A stretch of 64,000 nucleotides of DNA, taken from contig NZ_JAPHNL010000035.1 of NCBI RefSeq assembly GCF_026274175.1, positions 1 through 64,000 of the forward strand, read 5' to 3'. Below, in pieces: positions 53,344 through 61,938 of the stretch (positions within the stretch are counted from its first letter, which is position 1; every line of letters starts with the position of its first letter). The translations under genes were made by a program, and so were the position numbers. The notes below the pieces were generated by a model. It was not told the origin of the DNA. It ran no database searches and was given only the letters and a program-made list of their open reading frames with translations. The DNA comes from Streptomyces beihaiensis (GTDB lineage Bacteria > Actinomycetota > Actinomycetes > Streptomycetales > Streptomycetaceae).

Positions 53344-55926
53344 GTGCCTGGCACCAATCTGACCCGTGAAGAGGCGCAGCAGCGGGCGAAGCTGCTCACC
53401 GTTGACTCGTACGAGATCGATCTCGACCTCTCCGGAGCGCAGGAGGGCGGCACCTTCCGGTCGGCGACCACGGTCCGCTTCGACAGCGCCGAGGCGGGAG
53501 CCGGGACGTTCATCGACCTGATCGCCGACGCCGTCCACGAGGTGGTGCTCAACGGTGAGGCGCTGGACGTCGCCGCCGTCTTCCGGGACTCGCGCATCGC
53601 GCTCGACCGGCTGGAGGCGGGGCCCAACGAGCTGAGGGTCGTCGCCGACTGCGCGTACACGAACACCGGTGAGGGCCTGCACCGGTTCGTCGACCCGGTC
53701 GACCAGCAGGCATATCTCTACACGCAGTTCGAGGTGCCGGACGCGCGCCGCGTCTTCGCCTCGTTCGAGCAGCCGGACCTGAAGGCGACCTTCCAGTTCA
53801 CCGTGAAAGCGCCGACGGGCTGGACCGTCGTGTCGAACTCGCCGACCCCGGAGCCGTCAGGGCCCGAGCACGACGTATGGGTCTTCGAGCCGACGCCGCG
53901 CATGTCCACGTACATCACGGCGCTCATCGCCGGCCCGTACCACTCGGTGCACTCGTCGTACGAGAACCCGGAGACGGGCCAGTCGGTGCCGCTGGGCATC
54001 TACTGCCGGCCCTCGCTCGCCGAGTTCCTCGACTCGGACGCGATCTTCGAGGTGACCCGGCAGGGCTTCGACTGGTTCCAGGAGAAGTTCGACTACGCGT
54101 ACCCGTTCGCCAAGTACGACCAGCTGTTCGTGCCGGAGTTCAACGCGGGTGCCATGGAGAACGCGGGCGCGGTGACCCTCCGCGACCAGTACGTGTTCCG
54201 GTCGAAGGTGACCGACGCCGCGTACGAGATGCGGGCCGCGACGATCCTGCACGAGCTGGCCCACATGTGGTTCGGCGACCTGGTCACCATGGAGTGGTGG
54301 AACGACCTGTGGCTGAACGAGTCGTTCGCCACGTACGCGGAGGCCGCCTGTCAGGCGTACGCGCCGGACTCGCGCTGGCCGCACTCGTGGACGACGTTCG
54401 CGAACCAGATGAAGACGTGGGCCTACCGGCAGGACCAGCTGCCCTCCACGCACCCGATCATGGCGGACATCCGTGACCTGGACGACGTGCTCGTCAACTT
54501 CGACGGCATCACGTACGCGAAGGGCGCCTCGGTGCTCAAGCAGCTCGTCGCCTATGTCGGCATGGACGAGTTCTTCCAGGGTGTGCAGGCGTACTTCAAG
54601 CGGCACGCGTTCGGCAACACGCGGCTGAGCGACCTGCTGAGCGCGCTCGAGGAGACCAGCGGGCGCGATCTGAAGGCGTGGTCGAAGGCGTGGCTGGAGA
54701 CGGCGGGGATCAACGTCCTGCGCCCCGAGATCGAGACCGACGAGCACGGCGTCATCACGTCGTTCGCCGTACGGCAGGAGGCGCCCGCGCTGCCCGAGGG
54801 CGCGAAGGGCGAGGCGGTCCTGCGGCCGCACCGCATCGCGATCGGCCTGTACGACCTCGACGAGGGCAGCGGCAAGCTGCTGCGCGGCGAGCGTGTCGAG
54901 CTCGACGTCGCCGCCACCGGCTCCACGGACGTACCGCAGCTGGTCGGCAAGCACCGCCCGGCCGTGATCCTGCTCAACGACGACGACCTGTCGTACGCCA
55001 AGGTCCGCCTCGACGAGAAGTCCCTGGCCACCGTCACGGAGCATCTCGGCGACTTCGAGTCGTCGCTGCCGCGCGCCCTGTGCTGGGCGTCGGCGTGGGA
55101 CATGACGCGGGACGCGGAGCTGTCGGCCAGCTCCTACCTGGACCTGGTCCTTTCCGGGATCGGCAAGGAGAGCGACATCGGCGTCGTCCAGTCGCTGCAC
55201 CGTCAGGTGAAGCTGGCCGTGGACCTGTACGCGGCACCGGCCCACCGCGACGCGCTCCTGGCCCGCTGGACCGAGGCTGCTCTCACCCACCTGCGCACCG
55301 CCGAGGCGGGCAGCGACCACCAGCTGGCCTGGGCGCGGGCGTTCGCGGAGACGGCCCGTACGCCGCAGCAACTCGACCTGCTGGTCGACCTGCTGGAGGG
55401 CACGCAGACGATCGAGGGCCTCGCCGTCGACACGGAGCTGCGCTGGGCGTTCGTGGAGCGCCTCGCGGCGGTCGGCCGCTACGACGAGGAGGAGATCGCC
55501 GCCGAGTACGAGCGGGACACGACGGCCGCGGGCGAGCGGCACGCGGCGACGGCCCGCGCGGCGCGTCCGACGGCGGAGGCGAAGGCCCGTGCGTGGGCTT
55601 CGGTCGTCGAGTCCGACAAGCTGCCCAACGCGGTGCAGGAAGCGGTGATCGCGGGCTTCGTCCAGCCCGACCAGCGCGAGCTGCTCGCCCCGTACACGGA
55701 CAAGTACTTCGAGGCGCTCAAGGGCGCCTGGGAGTCCCGCTCGCACGAGATGGCCCAGCAGATCGCGATCGGCCTCTACCCGTCGGTGCAGGTCACGCCC
55801 GACACGCTGGCGGCGACGGACCGCTGGCTCGCCTCCGCGGAGCCGAACGCGGCCCTGCGCAGGCTGGTCTCCGAGTCCCGCTCGGGCGTGGAGCGGGCGC
55901 TGCGGGCGCAGGCCGCTGACGCGTAG
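53344..55926 (+). CDS. pepN: Aminopeptidase N (M1 family), second copy
   Basis: 860 residues from GTG at 53344 (AGGAG 8 nt upstream), MPGTNLTREEAQQRAKLLTV. GAMEN (FNAGAMENAGAVTL), HELAHMWFGDL at about 303-307 and the Glu ligand in LWLNESFATYAE. This is the canonical actinobacterial PepN; the copy at 35457 is its paralogue of identical length. The stop codon lies within the first of two 19-bp direct repeats. Confidence 0.96.
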   Translation: MPGTNLTREEAQQRAKLLTVDSYEIDLDLSGAQEGGTFRSATTVRFDSAEAGAGTFIDLIADAVHEVVLNGEALDVAAVFRDSRIALDRLEAGPNELRVVADCAYTNTGEGLHRFVDPVDQQAYLYTQFEVPDARRVFASFEQPDLKATFQFTVKAPTGWTVVSNSPTPEPSGPEHDVWVFEPTPRMSTYITALIAGPYHSVHSSYENPETGQSVPLGIYCRPSLAEFLDSDAIFEVTRQGFDWFQEKFDYAYPFAKYDQLFVPEFNAGAMENAGAVTLRDQYVFRSKVTDAAYEMRAATILHELAHMWFGDLVTMEWWNDLWLNESFATYAEAACQAYAPDSRWPHSWTTFANQMKTWAYRQDQLPSTHPIMADIRDLDDVLVNFDGITYAKGASVLKQLVAYVGMDEFFQGVQAYFKRHAFGNTRLSDLLSALEETSGRDLKAWSKAWLETAGINVLRPEIETDEHGVITSFAVRQEAPALPEGAKGEAVLRPHRIAIGLYDLDEGSGKLLRGERVELDVAATGSTDVPQLVGKHRPAVILLNDDDLSYAKVRLDEKSLATVTEHLGDFESSLPRALCWASAWDMTRDAELSASSYLDLVLSGIGKESDIGVVQSLHRQVKLAVDLYAAPAHRDALLARWTEAALTHLRTAEAGSDHQLAWARAFAETARTPQQLDLLVDLLEGTQTIEGLAVDTELRWAFVERLAAVGRYDEEEIAAEYERDTTAAGERHAATARAARPTAEAKARAWASVVESDKLPNAVQEAVIAGFVQPDQRELLAPYTDKYFEALKGAWESRSHEMAQQIAIGLYPSVQVTPDTLAATDRWLASAEPNAALRRLVSESRSGVERALRAQAADA

Positions 55927-55974
55927 CGGTTCCGCGCCCGCGTAGCGGTTCCGCGCCCGCGTAGCGCGTTCCCG
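55921..55974. repeat. 19-bp direct repeat overlapping the pepN stop
   Basis: GCGTAGCGGTTCCGCGCCC occurs at 55921 and 55940, with a third, diverged copy from 55959. The first copy contains the gene's last codon and TAG stop, so the repeat duplicated coding-end sequence into the 3'UTR. Confidence 0.9.
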
Positions 55975-56016
55975 TCTGCCGGGCCGGTGTCGCATGGCGG
56001 CTGCCGGCCCGGCTGG

Positions 56017-56155
56017 GCTGGTCGCGCGGTTCCCCGCGCCCCTGAGATGCACGCACTGCGTGCGGCATCCCTCCGGAGAAGGCACGGCGAAGCCGCATGC
56101 CTTCGGGGGCGCGGGGCTGTGTCGATCAGCGGCCCCGCCTCGGAGCGCGACCAGC
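56017..56155. repeat. Large nested inverted-repeat element between pepN and allantoicase genes
   Basis: GCTGGTCGCGC (56017) pairs with GCGCGACCAGC (56145). Inside it CCCCGCGCCCC (56032) can pair with GGGGCGCGGGG (56106), and further small hairpins such as GCACGCA/TGCGTGC lie within. The GGTCGCGCGGTTCCCCGCGC motif is one I recall as a dispersed Streptomyces intergenic element. Between convergent genes it can also act as a terminator. Confidence 0.7.
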
Positions 56156-56189
56156 CACAGCCCACCCTCACCCGGCCGAACACCCCGGC

Positions 56190-57344
56190 TCACCCCCGGC
56201 CGAACCGCGCCTTCAGTGCCGCCCGCCCCGCGTCGGTCAGGCTGCCGTGCAACCGCAGCCGGGCCACGCCCCCGTCGGGGAACGCGTCGAGGCGGACATG
56301 TGTGGCGACCGCCTCGGACGGCAGCGGGAAGCGGTGGAGGGTGTCGGGCTGCAACCGGGTGCGCGGGATGATCTCGAACCAGTCGCCGTTCTCCCCGTCG
56401 CGGCCGTTCAGCGCGATCCACCCGGCCGAATTCCCCTTGAGGTACGCCGTGTCGATCTCCACCGCCCGTATCGCCGCCCGCGCGACGAGCCGGAACCGCA
56501 CCCAGTCGTTGGTGCCGTGGACGCGGCGGCGCCGGTTCTCCCAGCCGTCGTCCATCTTGCGGGAGGTGCCGGGCAGGATGATCTGCGTGGGCGACGAGTA
56601 GAACTTGTCCGACGCGTCCTCGTACACACCCCCGTGGAGTACGCAGACGAGGTCGAACGTGCCGAGCAGGTCGAGCCACTCGGGGTCGGGGACCACCTCG
56701 CCGTGCACGCGCAGGCGGGCGATGCCGCCGTCGGGGTGCTGGCAGAGGCGGACGTGGGTGTAGCGGCGTTCGGAGGTGACGGTGAAGGCGTTCGACGCGT
56801 GGCCGCGCACCTGGGCACGCGGGACGATCTCCTCCCACTTCACGTCGTCCGCGAGCAGCTCCCGCGGGCTCGGCGTGCCGGGTACGGATGTCGCCTGGAG
56901 GCTCACGCGCTGCGGGTAGTTGCCGCGGAAGTGGGCCGTGTCGACGATCACGCCCCGGATGACGCCGGGCGCGCCGAGCCGCACGATCGCCCAGTCGTGG
57001 TCCTCGGGCGCGGGGAACGGCGAGTCCCGCCTGCCCCTGCGGCGCCGGGTCTCCCAGCCGTCCATCACCTTGCCCTTGTGGCCGAAGCGCTCGGGGTCGA
57101 AGACGGCGGGCTCGCGGACGAGGAGGTTCTCGCGCTCGGCGAAGAACTCGTCGTTGGCGGCGACGACCGCGGCGCCCAGGCGCCGGTCGGCCAGGTCGAC
57201 GAGCTCGGCGAAGGCGGTCGCGTCGCCGAAGGCGCGGTAGTCGGCGTACGGATCGCCGCTCACGTACGGGGCCGCGTCGTTGGCGTGCGGGTCGTGGGCG
57301 GGCGTGTCCTGGGCGGGCGTGTCGTTCGCGGGAGTCGTCGTCAT
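56190..57344 (-). CDS. alc: Allantoicase
   Basis: 384 residues. After a Pro/Asp/Thr-rich lead-in, two homologous jelly-roll repeats of the allantoicase fold are visible (KVMDGWETRRRR ... DWAIVRLGAPGVIRGVIVDT; RKMDDGWENRRRR ... DWVRFRLVARAAIRAVEIDT). It hydrolyses allantoate to ureidoglycolate and urea in purine-nitrogen use. No allantoinase gene lies in the window. ATG at 57344. A 20-bp palindromic element lies 31 nt upstream; the same element stands before the EamA gene. Confidence 0.94.
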   Translation of the reverse strand: MTTTPANDTPAQDTPAHDPHANDAAPYVSGDPYADYRAFGDATAFAELVDLADRRLGAAVVAANDEFFAERENLLVREPAVFDPERFGHKGKVMDGWETRRRRGRRDSPFPAPEDHDWAIVRLGAPGVIRGVIVDTAHFRGNYPQRVSLQATSVPGTPSPRELLADDVKWEEIVPRAQVRGHASNAFTVTSERRYTHVRLCQHPDGGIARLRVHGEVVPDPEWLDLLGTFDLVCVLHGGVYEDASDKFYSSPTQIILPGTSRKMDDGWENRRRRVHGTNDWVRFRLVARAAIRAVEIDTAYLKGNSAGWIALNGRDGENGDWFEIIPRTRLQPDTLHRFPLPSEAVATHVRLDAFPDGGVARLRLHGSLTDAGRAALKARFGRG

Positions 57345-57375
57345 GGCTCCACTGTCGAAGACCGCGAGCCGCCAG

Positions 57376-57395
57376 GTCCATCGAAAGTTTTCGAC
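57376..57395. promoter_or_regulatory. Operator-like 20-mer upstream of alc (copy 1)
   Basis: GTCCATCGAAAGTTTTCGAC with a dyad TCGAAA-GT-TTTCGA. An identical 20-mer is at 59942-59961. On the minus strand both copies are preceded by CTGAA-N7, extending the shared motif. A second palindrome TTTCGCGAAA (57409-57418) lies only here. Confidence 0.8.
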
Positions 57396-57428
57396 ACGCC
57401 TTTTCAGTTTTCGCGAAAGGTTGCGGCT

Positions 57429-58343
57429 TCAGCCGCGCTGTGAGGTCAGCGCGTCCAGGACCCTGCGCACCGCTCCCCCGCTCTCCGCCCCCTTCCGCAC
57501 GGCCGCCACCACATGCCGTACGGGCCGGTCCGCACCCAGCGGACACATCACGACCCCGTCCCGCCGGGCCGCCGCCATCCGCGGCACGAGGGCGACCCCC
57601 ATGCCCGCCTCGACCATGGCCAGGATCGCCGTCCACCCCGCGGCGCTGTGCGCCTGCTCGGGCATGAACCCGGCCGCCTCGCACGCGGCGATGGTGATCT
57701 CGGACCAGGGCCCCGACCCGCCGAAGATCCACGGCTCGGCGGCGAGGTCGGCCAGGCGCAGGCCCGGCTCGTCGGCCAGCTGATGGCCGACCGGGAGGGC
57801 GACGTCGAGCGGGTCGGCCAGCAACGGCACCCGTGTGAACTTCGGGTCGCGGGCCGTCGGCGCGTGCGCGGCGAGGGACAGGGCGAGGTCGACGTCCCCG
57901 GCCGCGAGCAGCTCGTACGCCTCACCGGCCTCCGCCTCCCGCACCCGTACGGCGACCCCGGGGTGCGCGGTGCGCAGGGCCCGCACGGCCGGAACCACGA
58001 GCGCGGGTACGGCGGTGGAGAACGCGGCGACCCGCACCTGCCCGGCCTCGCCCTGCAGGTAGGTCGCCAACTCGGCGTCCGCACGCTCCAGTTGAGCGAA
58101 GACCGCCTCGGCGTGGCGCAGCACCAGGTGGGCCGCGTCGGTGAGCCGGACCCGGCGCCCGTGCGCCTCCAGGAGGGGCACACCCAACTGCTTGGCCAGG
58201 TTGGTGAGCTGCTGCGAGACCGCCGACGGCGTCATGAGGAGGGCCCGCGCGGTGGCGGTGACGGTGCCGCGGTCGCGCAGGGTGCGCAGGATCAGCAGCT
58301 TCTTCACGTCCCACCGGTCGGGCCCCGGCACTCGCTCGCTCAT
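57429..58343 (-). CDS. LysR-family transcriptional regulator
   Basis: 304 residues from ATG at 58343. The N-terminal winged helix (LLILRTLRDRGTVTATARAL; LLMTPSAVSQQLTNLAKQLG) and the two-lobed effector domain (QVRVAAFSTAVPALVVPAVR; PWIFGGSGPWSEITIAACEA) are complete. It lies between alc and the eamA-like gene, both preceded by one operator sequence, so it is the best candidate to control them. A -10 element (TACGTT) 7 nt before the ATG suggests leaderless translation. Confidence 0.93.
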   Translation of the reverse strand: MSERVPGPDRWDVKKLLILRTLRDRGTVTATARALLMTPSAVSQQLTNLAKQLGVPLLEAHGRRVRLTDAAHLVLRHAEAVFAQLERADAELATYLQGEAGQVRVAAFSTAVPALVVPAVRALRTAHPGVAVRVREAEAGEAYELLAAGDVDLALSLAAHAPTARDPKFTRVPLLADPLDVALPVGHQLADEPGLRLADLAAEPWIFGGSGPWSEITIAACEAAGFMPEQAHSAAGWTAILAMVEAGMGVALVPRMAAARRDGVVMCPLGADRPVRHVVAAVRKGAESGGAVRRVLDALTSQRG

Positions 58344-58350
58344 ACGGCAC

Positions 58351-58370
58351 AACGTAACGCCACCTAGGCT
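58351..58370. promoter_or_regulatory. Divergent -10 elements of lysR and GNAT genes, both leaderless
   Basis: Minus strand TACGTT (58356-58351) lies 7 nt before the LysR ATG; plus strand TAGGCT (58365-58370) lies 6 nt before the GNAT ATG. Neither gene has a ribosome site, so both transcripts probably begin at the ATG. No good -35 elements are visible. Confidence 0.5.
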
Positions 58371-58376
58371 TGACTC

Positions 58377-58928
58377 ATGGAGCAGGAGCAGGAGCAGGGC
58401 CGGGGGCAGGTCTCGGGGCAGGAGCACGACCGGCAGCCGGGCCGGAGCCGGGAGCGGGCCGTACGCGTGCGGGCCGCCCGCCCGGACGAAGCCGCCGCCC
58501 TGACCGATCTCGCGCTGCGCTCCAAGGCGCACTGGGGCTACGACGCGGCGTTCATGGCGGCATGCGCCGACGAGCTGACGCTGCGCCCGTCCGACGTGGC
58601 CCGCCGCCGCACGGTCGTCGCCGAGGCGGCGGACGGGCGGCTGGTCGGCCTGGCGACCCTCGAAGGGCCGCCGCCGGAAGGCGAGTTGGGTCTGATGTTC
58701 GTCGACCCGGACGCGATGGGGCACGGCGTGGGGCGGCTGCTGTTCGACCACGTACGGGACACGGCGCGGGCCCTGGGCTTCGCCCATGTGCGATGGGCGG
58801 CGGACCCGAACGCCGTACCGTTCTACGAGGCGGTGGGCGGGCGGCACGTCGGCGCGGTGCCGTCGGGGTCGGTGCCGGGGCGGACGCTGCCGCTGATGGA
58901 GATCACGACGGCGGCCCCGCGCCCCTGA
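58377..58928 (+). CDS. GNAT-family N-acetyltransferase
   Basis: 183 residues. A Gln/Glu/Gly-rich start (MEQEQEQGRGQVSGQEHDRQ) precedes the GNAT fold: VRVRAARPDEAAALTDLALR, the GELGLMFVDPDAMGHGVGRL acetyl-CoA loop (motif A) and ADPNAVPFYEAVGGRHVG (motif B). Acceptor unknown. It diverges from lysR and ends 6 nt from the convergent EamA gene. Confidence 0.9.
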   Translation: MEQEQEQGRGQVSGQEHDRQPGRSRERAVRVRAARPDEAAALTDLALRSKAHWGYDAAFMAACADELTLRPSDVARRRTVVAEAADGRLVGLATLEGPPPEGELGLMFVDPDAMGHGVGRLLFDHVRDTARALGFAHVRWAADPNAVPFYEAVGGRHVGAVPSGSVPGRTLPLMEITTAAPRP

Positions 58929-58934
58929 GGGACG

Positions 58935-59876
58935 CTACCGGCGTCCGGTGGTCGAGGCGAGGACGACTCCGCCGAGGATCAAGGCCATGCACACGAGCCG
59001 CGTCCAGCCCATCGACTCGCCGAGCACGCCGTACGAGAGCAGCGCCACGCACACCGGCTGGAGGTAGTAGACGACTCCGGCCCGCGCGGCCCCGACCAGC
59101 GCGATCGCCTTGTTCCAGGCGAAGAAGGCGATCGCCGACGAGAAGACGCCCACGTAGAGGAGAGGGCCGACCGTACCGGGCCGCACCTCGAAGCCGCCCT
59201 GCACGGCCACGCTCGCCGCGTACGCGGGCGCCAGCATCGCCGCACCGAGCACGAAGGTCGCGAACAGGAACGCCGCTCCCTGGAGCTCCCGCGGTCTGCG
59301 GCGCAGCAGTGCGCTGTACGAGCCGAAGCAGACGGCACCGGCCACCACCCACAGGTCGCCGGGCGAGAGGCCCGGGGTGAGCGAGCCCTTGCCGACGAGC
59401 AGGACGACTCCCGTACAGGCCAGCAGCGTTCCGGCGACGCGGCGCGCCCCGAGCCTGGCTCCGCCGAGGCGCTCGTACACCGCCATGACCACCGGCGAGG
59501 CGGCCATGATCATGCCCATGTTCCCGGCGGACGTGGTCAGGCCCGCCTGGTTGACCAGCGTGTTGTAGACGGCGACACCGAGGAACGCGGCGAGCGCCAC
59601 GAAGCGGATGTGCTGCCGCAGCAGGGCCCGCCCGCGCCACGCGGCCCGCGCGCCGAACGGCGCCAGCGCGACGAGCGCCACGATCCACCGCCAGAACGCG
59701 TGCTGCACGGGCGGCACGCTCTCGTGCAGCCCCCGTGCGGTGACGAAGCTCCCGGACCACACGACGGTGGCGAGCGCGGCGAGCGCGAGCCCCGCCCCGC
59801 GTCCACCGGCGTTCCGCACGCCGGGGCTGCGGGGGCGGGTGCGCGGGTGCGAGCGCTTACGGTCCAGGACTGCCAT
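58935..59876 (-). CDS. EamA-family (DMT) transporter
   Basis: 313 residues from ATG at 59876 (GGAG about 10 nt upstream). Ten hydrophobic helices in two EamA repeats (VVWSGSFVTARGLHESVPPV; PGDLWVVAGAVCFGSYSALL). DMT transporters of this type export or take up small metabolites; substrate unknown. The identical 20-bp operator found before alc lies 65 nt upstream, linking it to that regulon. Confidence 0.9.
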   Translation of the reverse strand: MAVLDRKRSHPRTRPRSPGVRNAGGRGAGLALAALATVVWSGSFVTARGLHESVPPVQHAFWRWIVALVALAPFGARAAWRGRALLRQHIRFVALAAFLGVAVYNTLVNQAGLTTSAGNMGMIMAASPVVMAVYERLGGARLGARRVAGTLLACTGVVLLVGKGSLTPGLSPGDLWVVAGAVCFGSYSALLRRRPRELQGAAFLFATFVLGAAMLAPAYAASVAVQGGFEVRPGTVGPLLYVGVFSSAIAFFAWNKAIALVGAARAGVVYYLQPVCVALLSYGVLGESMGWTRLVCMALILGGVVLASTTGRR

Positions 59877-59941
59877 CGGGTGTCGTCTCCTGCTCTCGGC
59901 CGGTGGGATGCCTCCTACCTTCACCACACCCGAATCATCAC

Positions 59942-59961
59942 GTCCATCGAAAGTTTTCGAC
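59942..59961. promoter_or_regulatory. Operator-like 20-mer upstream of the EamA gene (copy 2)
   Basis: Same GTCCATCGAAAGTTTTCGAC as at 57376, again with CTGAA-N7 upstream on the minus strand. It lies 8 nt from the MFS stop codon, within the promoter space of the EamA gene. Confidence 0.8.
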
Positions 59962-59969
59962 GTTGATGT

Positions 59970-61268
59970 TCAGCTTGTCCGAACGGTCTCTCGCGCGGTC
60001 CCCGCCGCGCTTCGCGCCACGACCACCGACTCCGCCGGAAGCCGCCGCTCGACCCTGACCAGCAGCGCCGCCGCCACCGCCGACGTCGCGACCAGGAACA
60101 GCCACGGCGCCCGGCCGTCGACGGCGAGCAGCCCCGTGAACAGCGACGGCGAGACGGCCTTCGCAAGGGACCAGGACAGCTGGTACGCCGCCATGTATCG
60201 GCCGCGCGCCCGCTCCGGCGCCGCGGCGATCGCCAGCACCCCGGCGGAGGGACTGTGGACGAGTTCGCCGAGCGTGTAGACGACGACCAGGACCATCAGC
60301 GCCGCGCCGACCACCCACGCGCCGCCGGGCCGGACCGTACCGAGCAGCGCGAGGCCCGCGAACGACACCGCGAAGAGGAGCGCGCCGAGCGCGGCCGCCC
60401 GGGTCCGGCGTGCGCCCGCCCCGCGCACCCGGCCCGCGACGAACATCCCGGCGACCGCGCACAGGATCGTGTTGACGGTGAACGCGGCGCCGGTGAGCGC
60501 GGCGGGCCCGTGCAGCCACTCCACGATGAAGAGCGGGAAGAGCACGGAAAGGGCGGAGTAGGACAGGGCGTTGAGGAAGTTGGCGCCGGTGAGGGTCAGG
60601 AACGGGCGGTCCGCGGCGACCAGCCGGTACCCCGCCCTCTCCTTGCGGTCACCGCGGGCGCCTCGGTCACCGGGGGCGCCACCCCCGGCCTCCGGCTCGC
60701 GCACCGGACGCAGCGGGCGCAGCATCAGCGCGGCCACGACGAACGTCGCCGCGTTCCCCCACGCGGCGTACGTGTAGGCACCGGTGCCCGCGACGCCGAT
60801 GACCAGTGTCGCGAGGAGCGCGCCCGCCCCGCTGCCGCCGTTGGTCAGCGCGCGCAGTGCCGCCTGGAGCCGGTCACGGTCGGCACCGCGCGCCACCTCG
60901 CCGATGAGCGCGGACTGCGCGGCGGGGAAGGCCCGGTCGGCGGCGGCCGTCACGAAGGCGACCGCGGCGAAGGCGGGCAGCGAGTGGGCGGCCGGGTAGA
61001 GCAGGAAGCCCGCGGCGCGGACCGCGTACAGGACGTACTGGACCGGGCGCGCGCCGAACCGGTCCACCGCCGCCCCGGCGAGCGGCAGCACGCCCATCCC
61101 GGCGAGGCCGGTCACCGTCAGGACGGCGCCGACGGCCGGGAACGAGAGCCCGGTGACGTAGTGGAAGAAGACCAGCGTGAACGGGACGTACATGCCGTTG
61201 CCGACACCGTTCACGGCGGCCGCGAACGTCATGGACCGCTCGCCGGGTATGCGGGCTGTGCTCTTCAC
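59970..61268 (-). CDS. MFS transporter
   Basis: 432 residues from GTG at 61268 (GGAGG 5 nt upstream). Twelve membrane segments with motif A-like GAAVDRFGARPV after helix 2 and a charged central loop (GGGAPGDRGARGDRKERAGY). It resembles drug-export MFS proteins. The divergent marR gene and the dyads between them suggest MarR-controlled efflux. Confidence 0.9.
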   Translation of the reverse strand: MKSTARIPGERSMTFAAAVNGVGNGMYVPFTLVFFHYVTGLSFPAVGAVLTVTGLAGMGVLPLAGAAVDRFGARPVQYVLYAVRAAGFLLYPAAHSLPAFAAVAFVTAAADRAFPAAQSALIGEVARGADRDRLQAALRALTNGGSGAGALLATLVIGVAGTGAYTYAAWGNAATFVVAALMLRPLRPVREPEAGGGAPGDRGARGDRKERAGYRLVAADRPFLTLTGANFLNALSYSALSVLFPLFIVEWLHGPAALTGAAFTVNTILCAVAGMFVAGRVRGAGARRTRAAALGALLFAVSFAGLALLGTVRPGGAWVVGAALMVLVVVYTLGELVHSPSAGVLAIAAAPERARGRYMAAYQLSWSLAKAVSPSLFTGLLAVDGRAPWLFLVATSAVAAALLVRVERRLPAESVVVARSAAGTARETVRTS

Positions 61269-61294
61269 CGGAACCTCCAATTAGCTCAATGGCG

Positions 61295-61363
61295 AGTAGC
61301 TTACCGCTAAGCTACTTTCCGTCAAGCAACTTTCTTGACCGCGACCGAGTCGGCTCCGATACT
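61295..61363. promoter_or_regulatory. marR promoter and MarR-type operators
   Basis: A 9-bp dyad AGTAGCTTA-CCGC-TAAGCTACT (61295-61316) is followed by GTCAAG-N7-CTTGAC (61321-61339). The second dyad overlaps a consensus -35 TTGACC (61335), which has a 17-bp spacer to GATACT (61358), 6 nt before the marR ATG. The arrangement fits autorepression and a leaderless marR transcript. Confidence 0.75.
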
Positions 61364-61369
61364 CGGCTC

Positions 61370-61876
61370 ATGACCAGTGAGAGGGACGCCGTGGACGAGA
61401 TCGTCGGGCAGTGGCACGAGGTCCGCCCGGACCTGGAGACCACCCCCATGGAGATCTACGGCCGCATCTACCGCCTGGCCCGCTCGATGGGCGACCGGAT
61501 CGAGACGACGTACGCGCGCCTGGGCATCTCACGCGGCGAGTTCGACGTGCTGGCGACACTGCGCAGGTCGGGCGAGCCGTACAGGCTCTCGCCGCGGCAG
61601 CTCTCGGCGACGCTGATGCTGACGACGGGCGGGATGACGGGGCGGCTCGACAAGCTGGAGCGGCGCGGCATGATCCGCCGCTCCCCCGACCCGCACGACC
61701 GGCGCGGGCTCCGGGTGACCCTCACCGACGAGGGGCTCGCGCTCGTCGACGAGGCCGTGGTGGCCGGCCTCGGCGTGCAGAAGTCAGCCTTGGAACAGGC
61801 GCTCGACGGGGCCCAGGCCGAACAGCTGGCCGGGCTGCTGCGCACGCTGCTCGCGACGACGGCCCCCGGCGAGTAA
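61370..61876 (+). CDS. MarR-family transcriptional regulator
   Basis: 168 residues from ATG at 61370, MTSERDAVDEIVGQWHEVRP. The winged helix is clear: GISRGEFDVLATLRRSGEPY, LSPRQLSATLMLTTGGMTGR recognition helix and RSPDPHDRRGLRVTLTDEGL wing. It probably represses itself and the divergent MFS gene. Translation is likely leaderless (TTGACC-17-GATACT-6-ATG). Confidence 0.94.
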   Translation: MTSERDAVDEIVGQWHEVRPDLETTPMEIYGRIYRLARSMGDRIETTYARLGISRGEFDVLATLRRSGEPYRLSPRQLSATLMLTTGGMTGRLDKLERRGMIRRSPDPHDRRGLRVTLTDEGLALVDEAVVAGLGVQKSALEQALDGAQAEQLAGLLRTLLATTAPGE

Positions 61877-61938
61877 CCCCGGGCGGCAGGAGTGCCCGAG
61901 TGGAGCCCCGCCGGGGGCCGTTCACGGTCGAGGTGCCG

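Noticed and set aside
53857-57732. 1291-codon minus-strand open frame crossing pepN copy 2 and alc
   Set aside because: It overlaps several real genes in other frames and has no recognisable domain.
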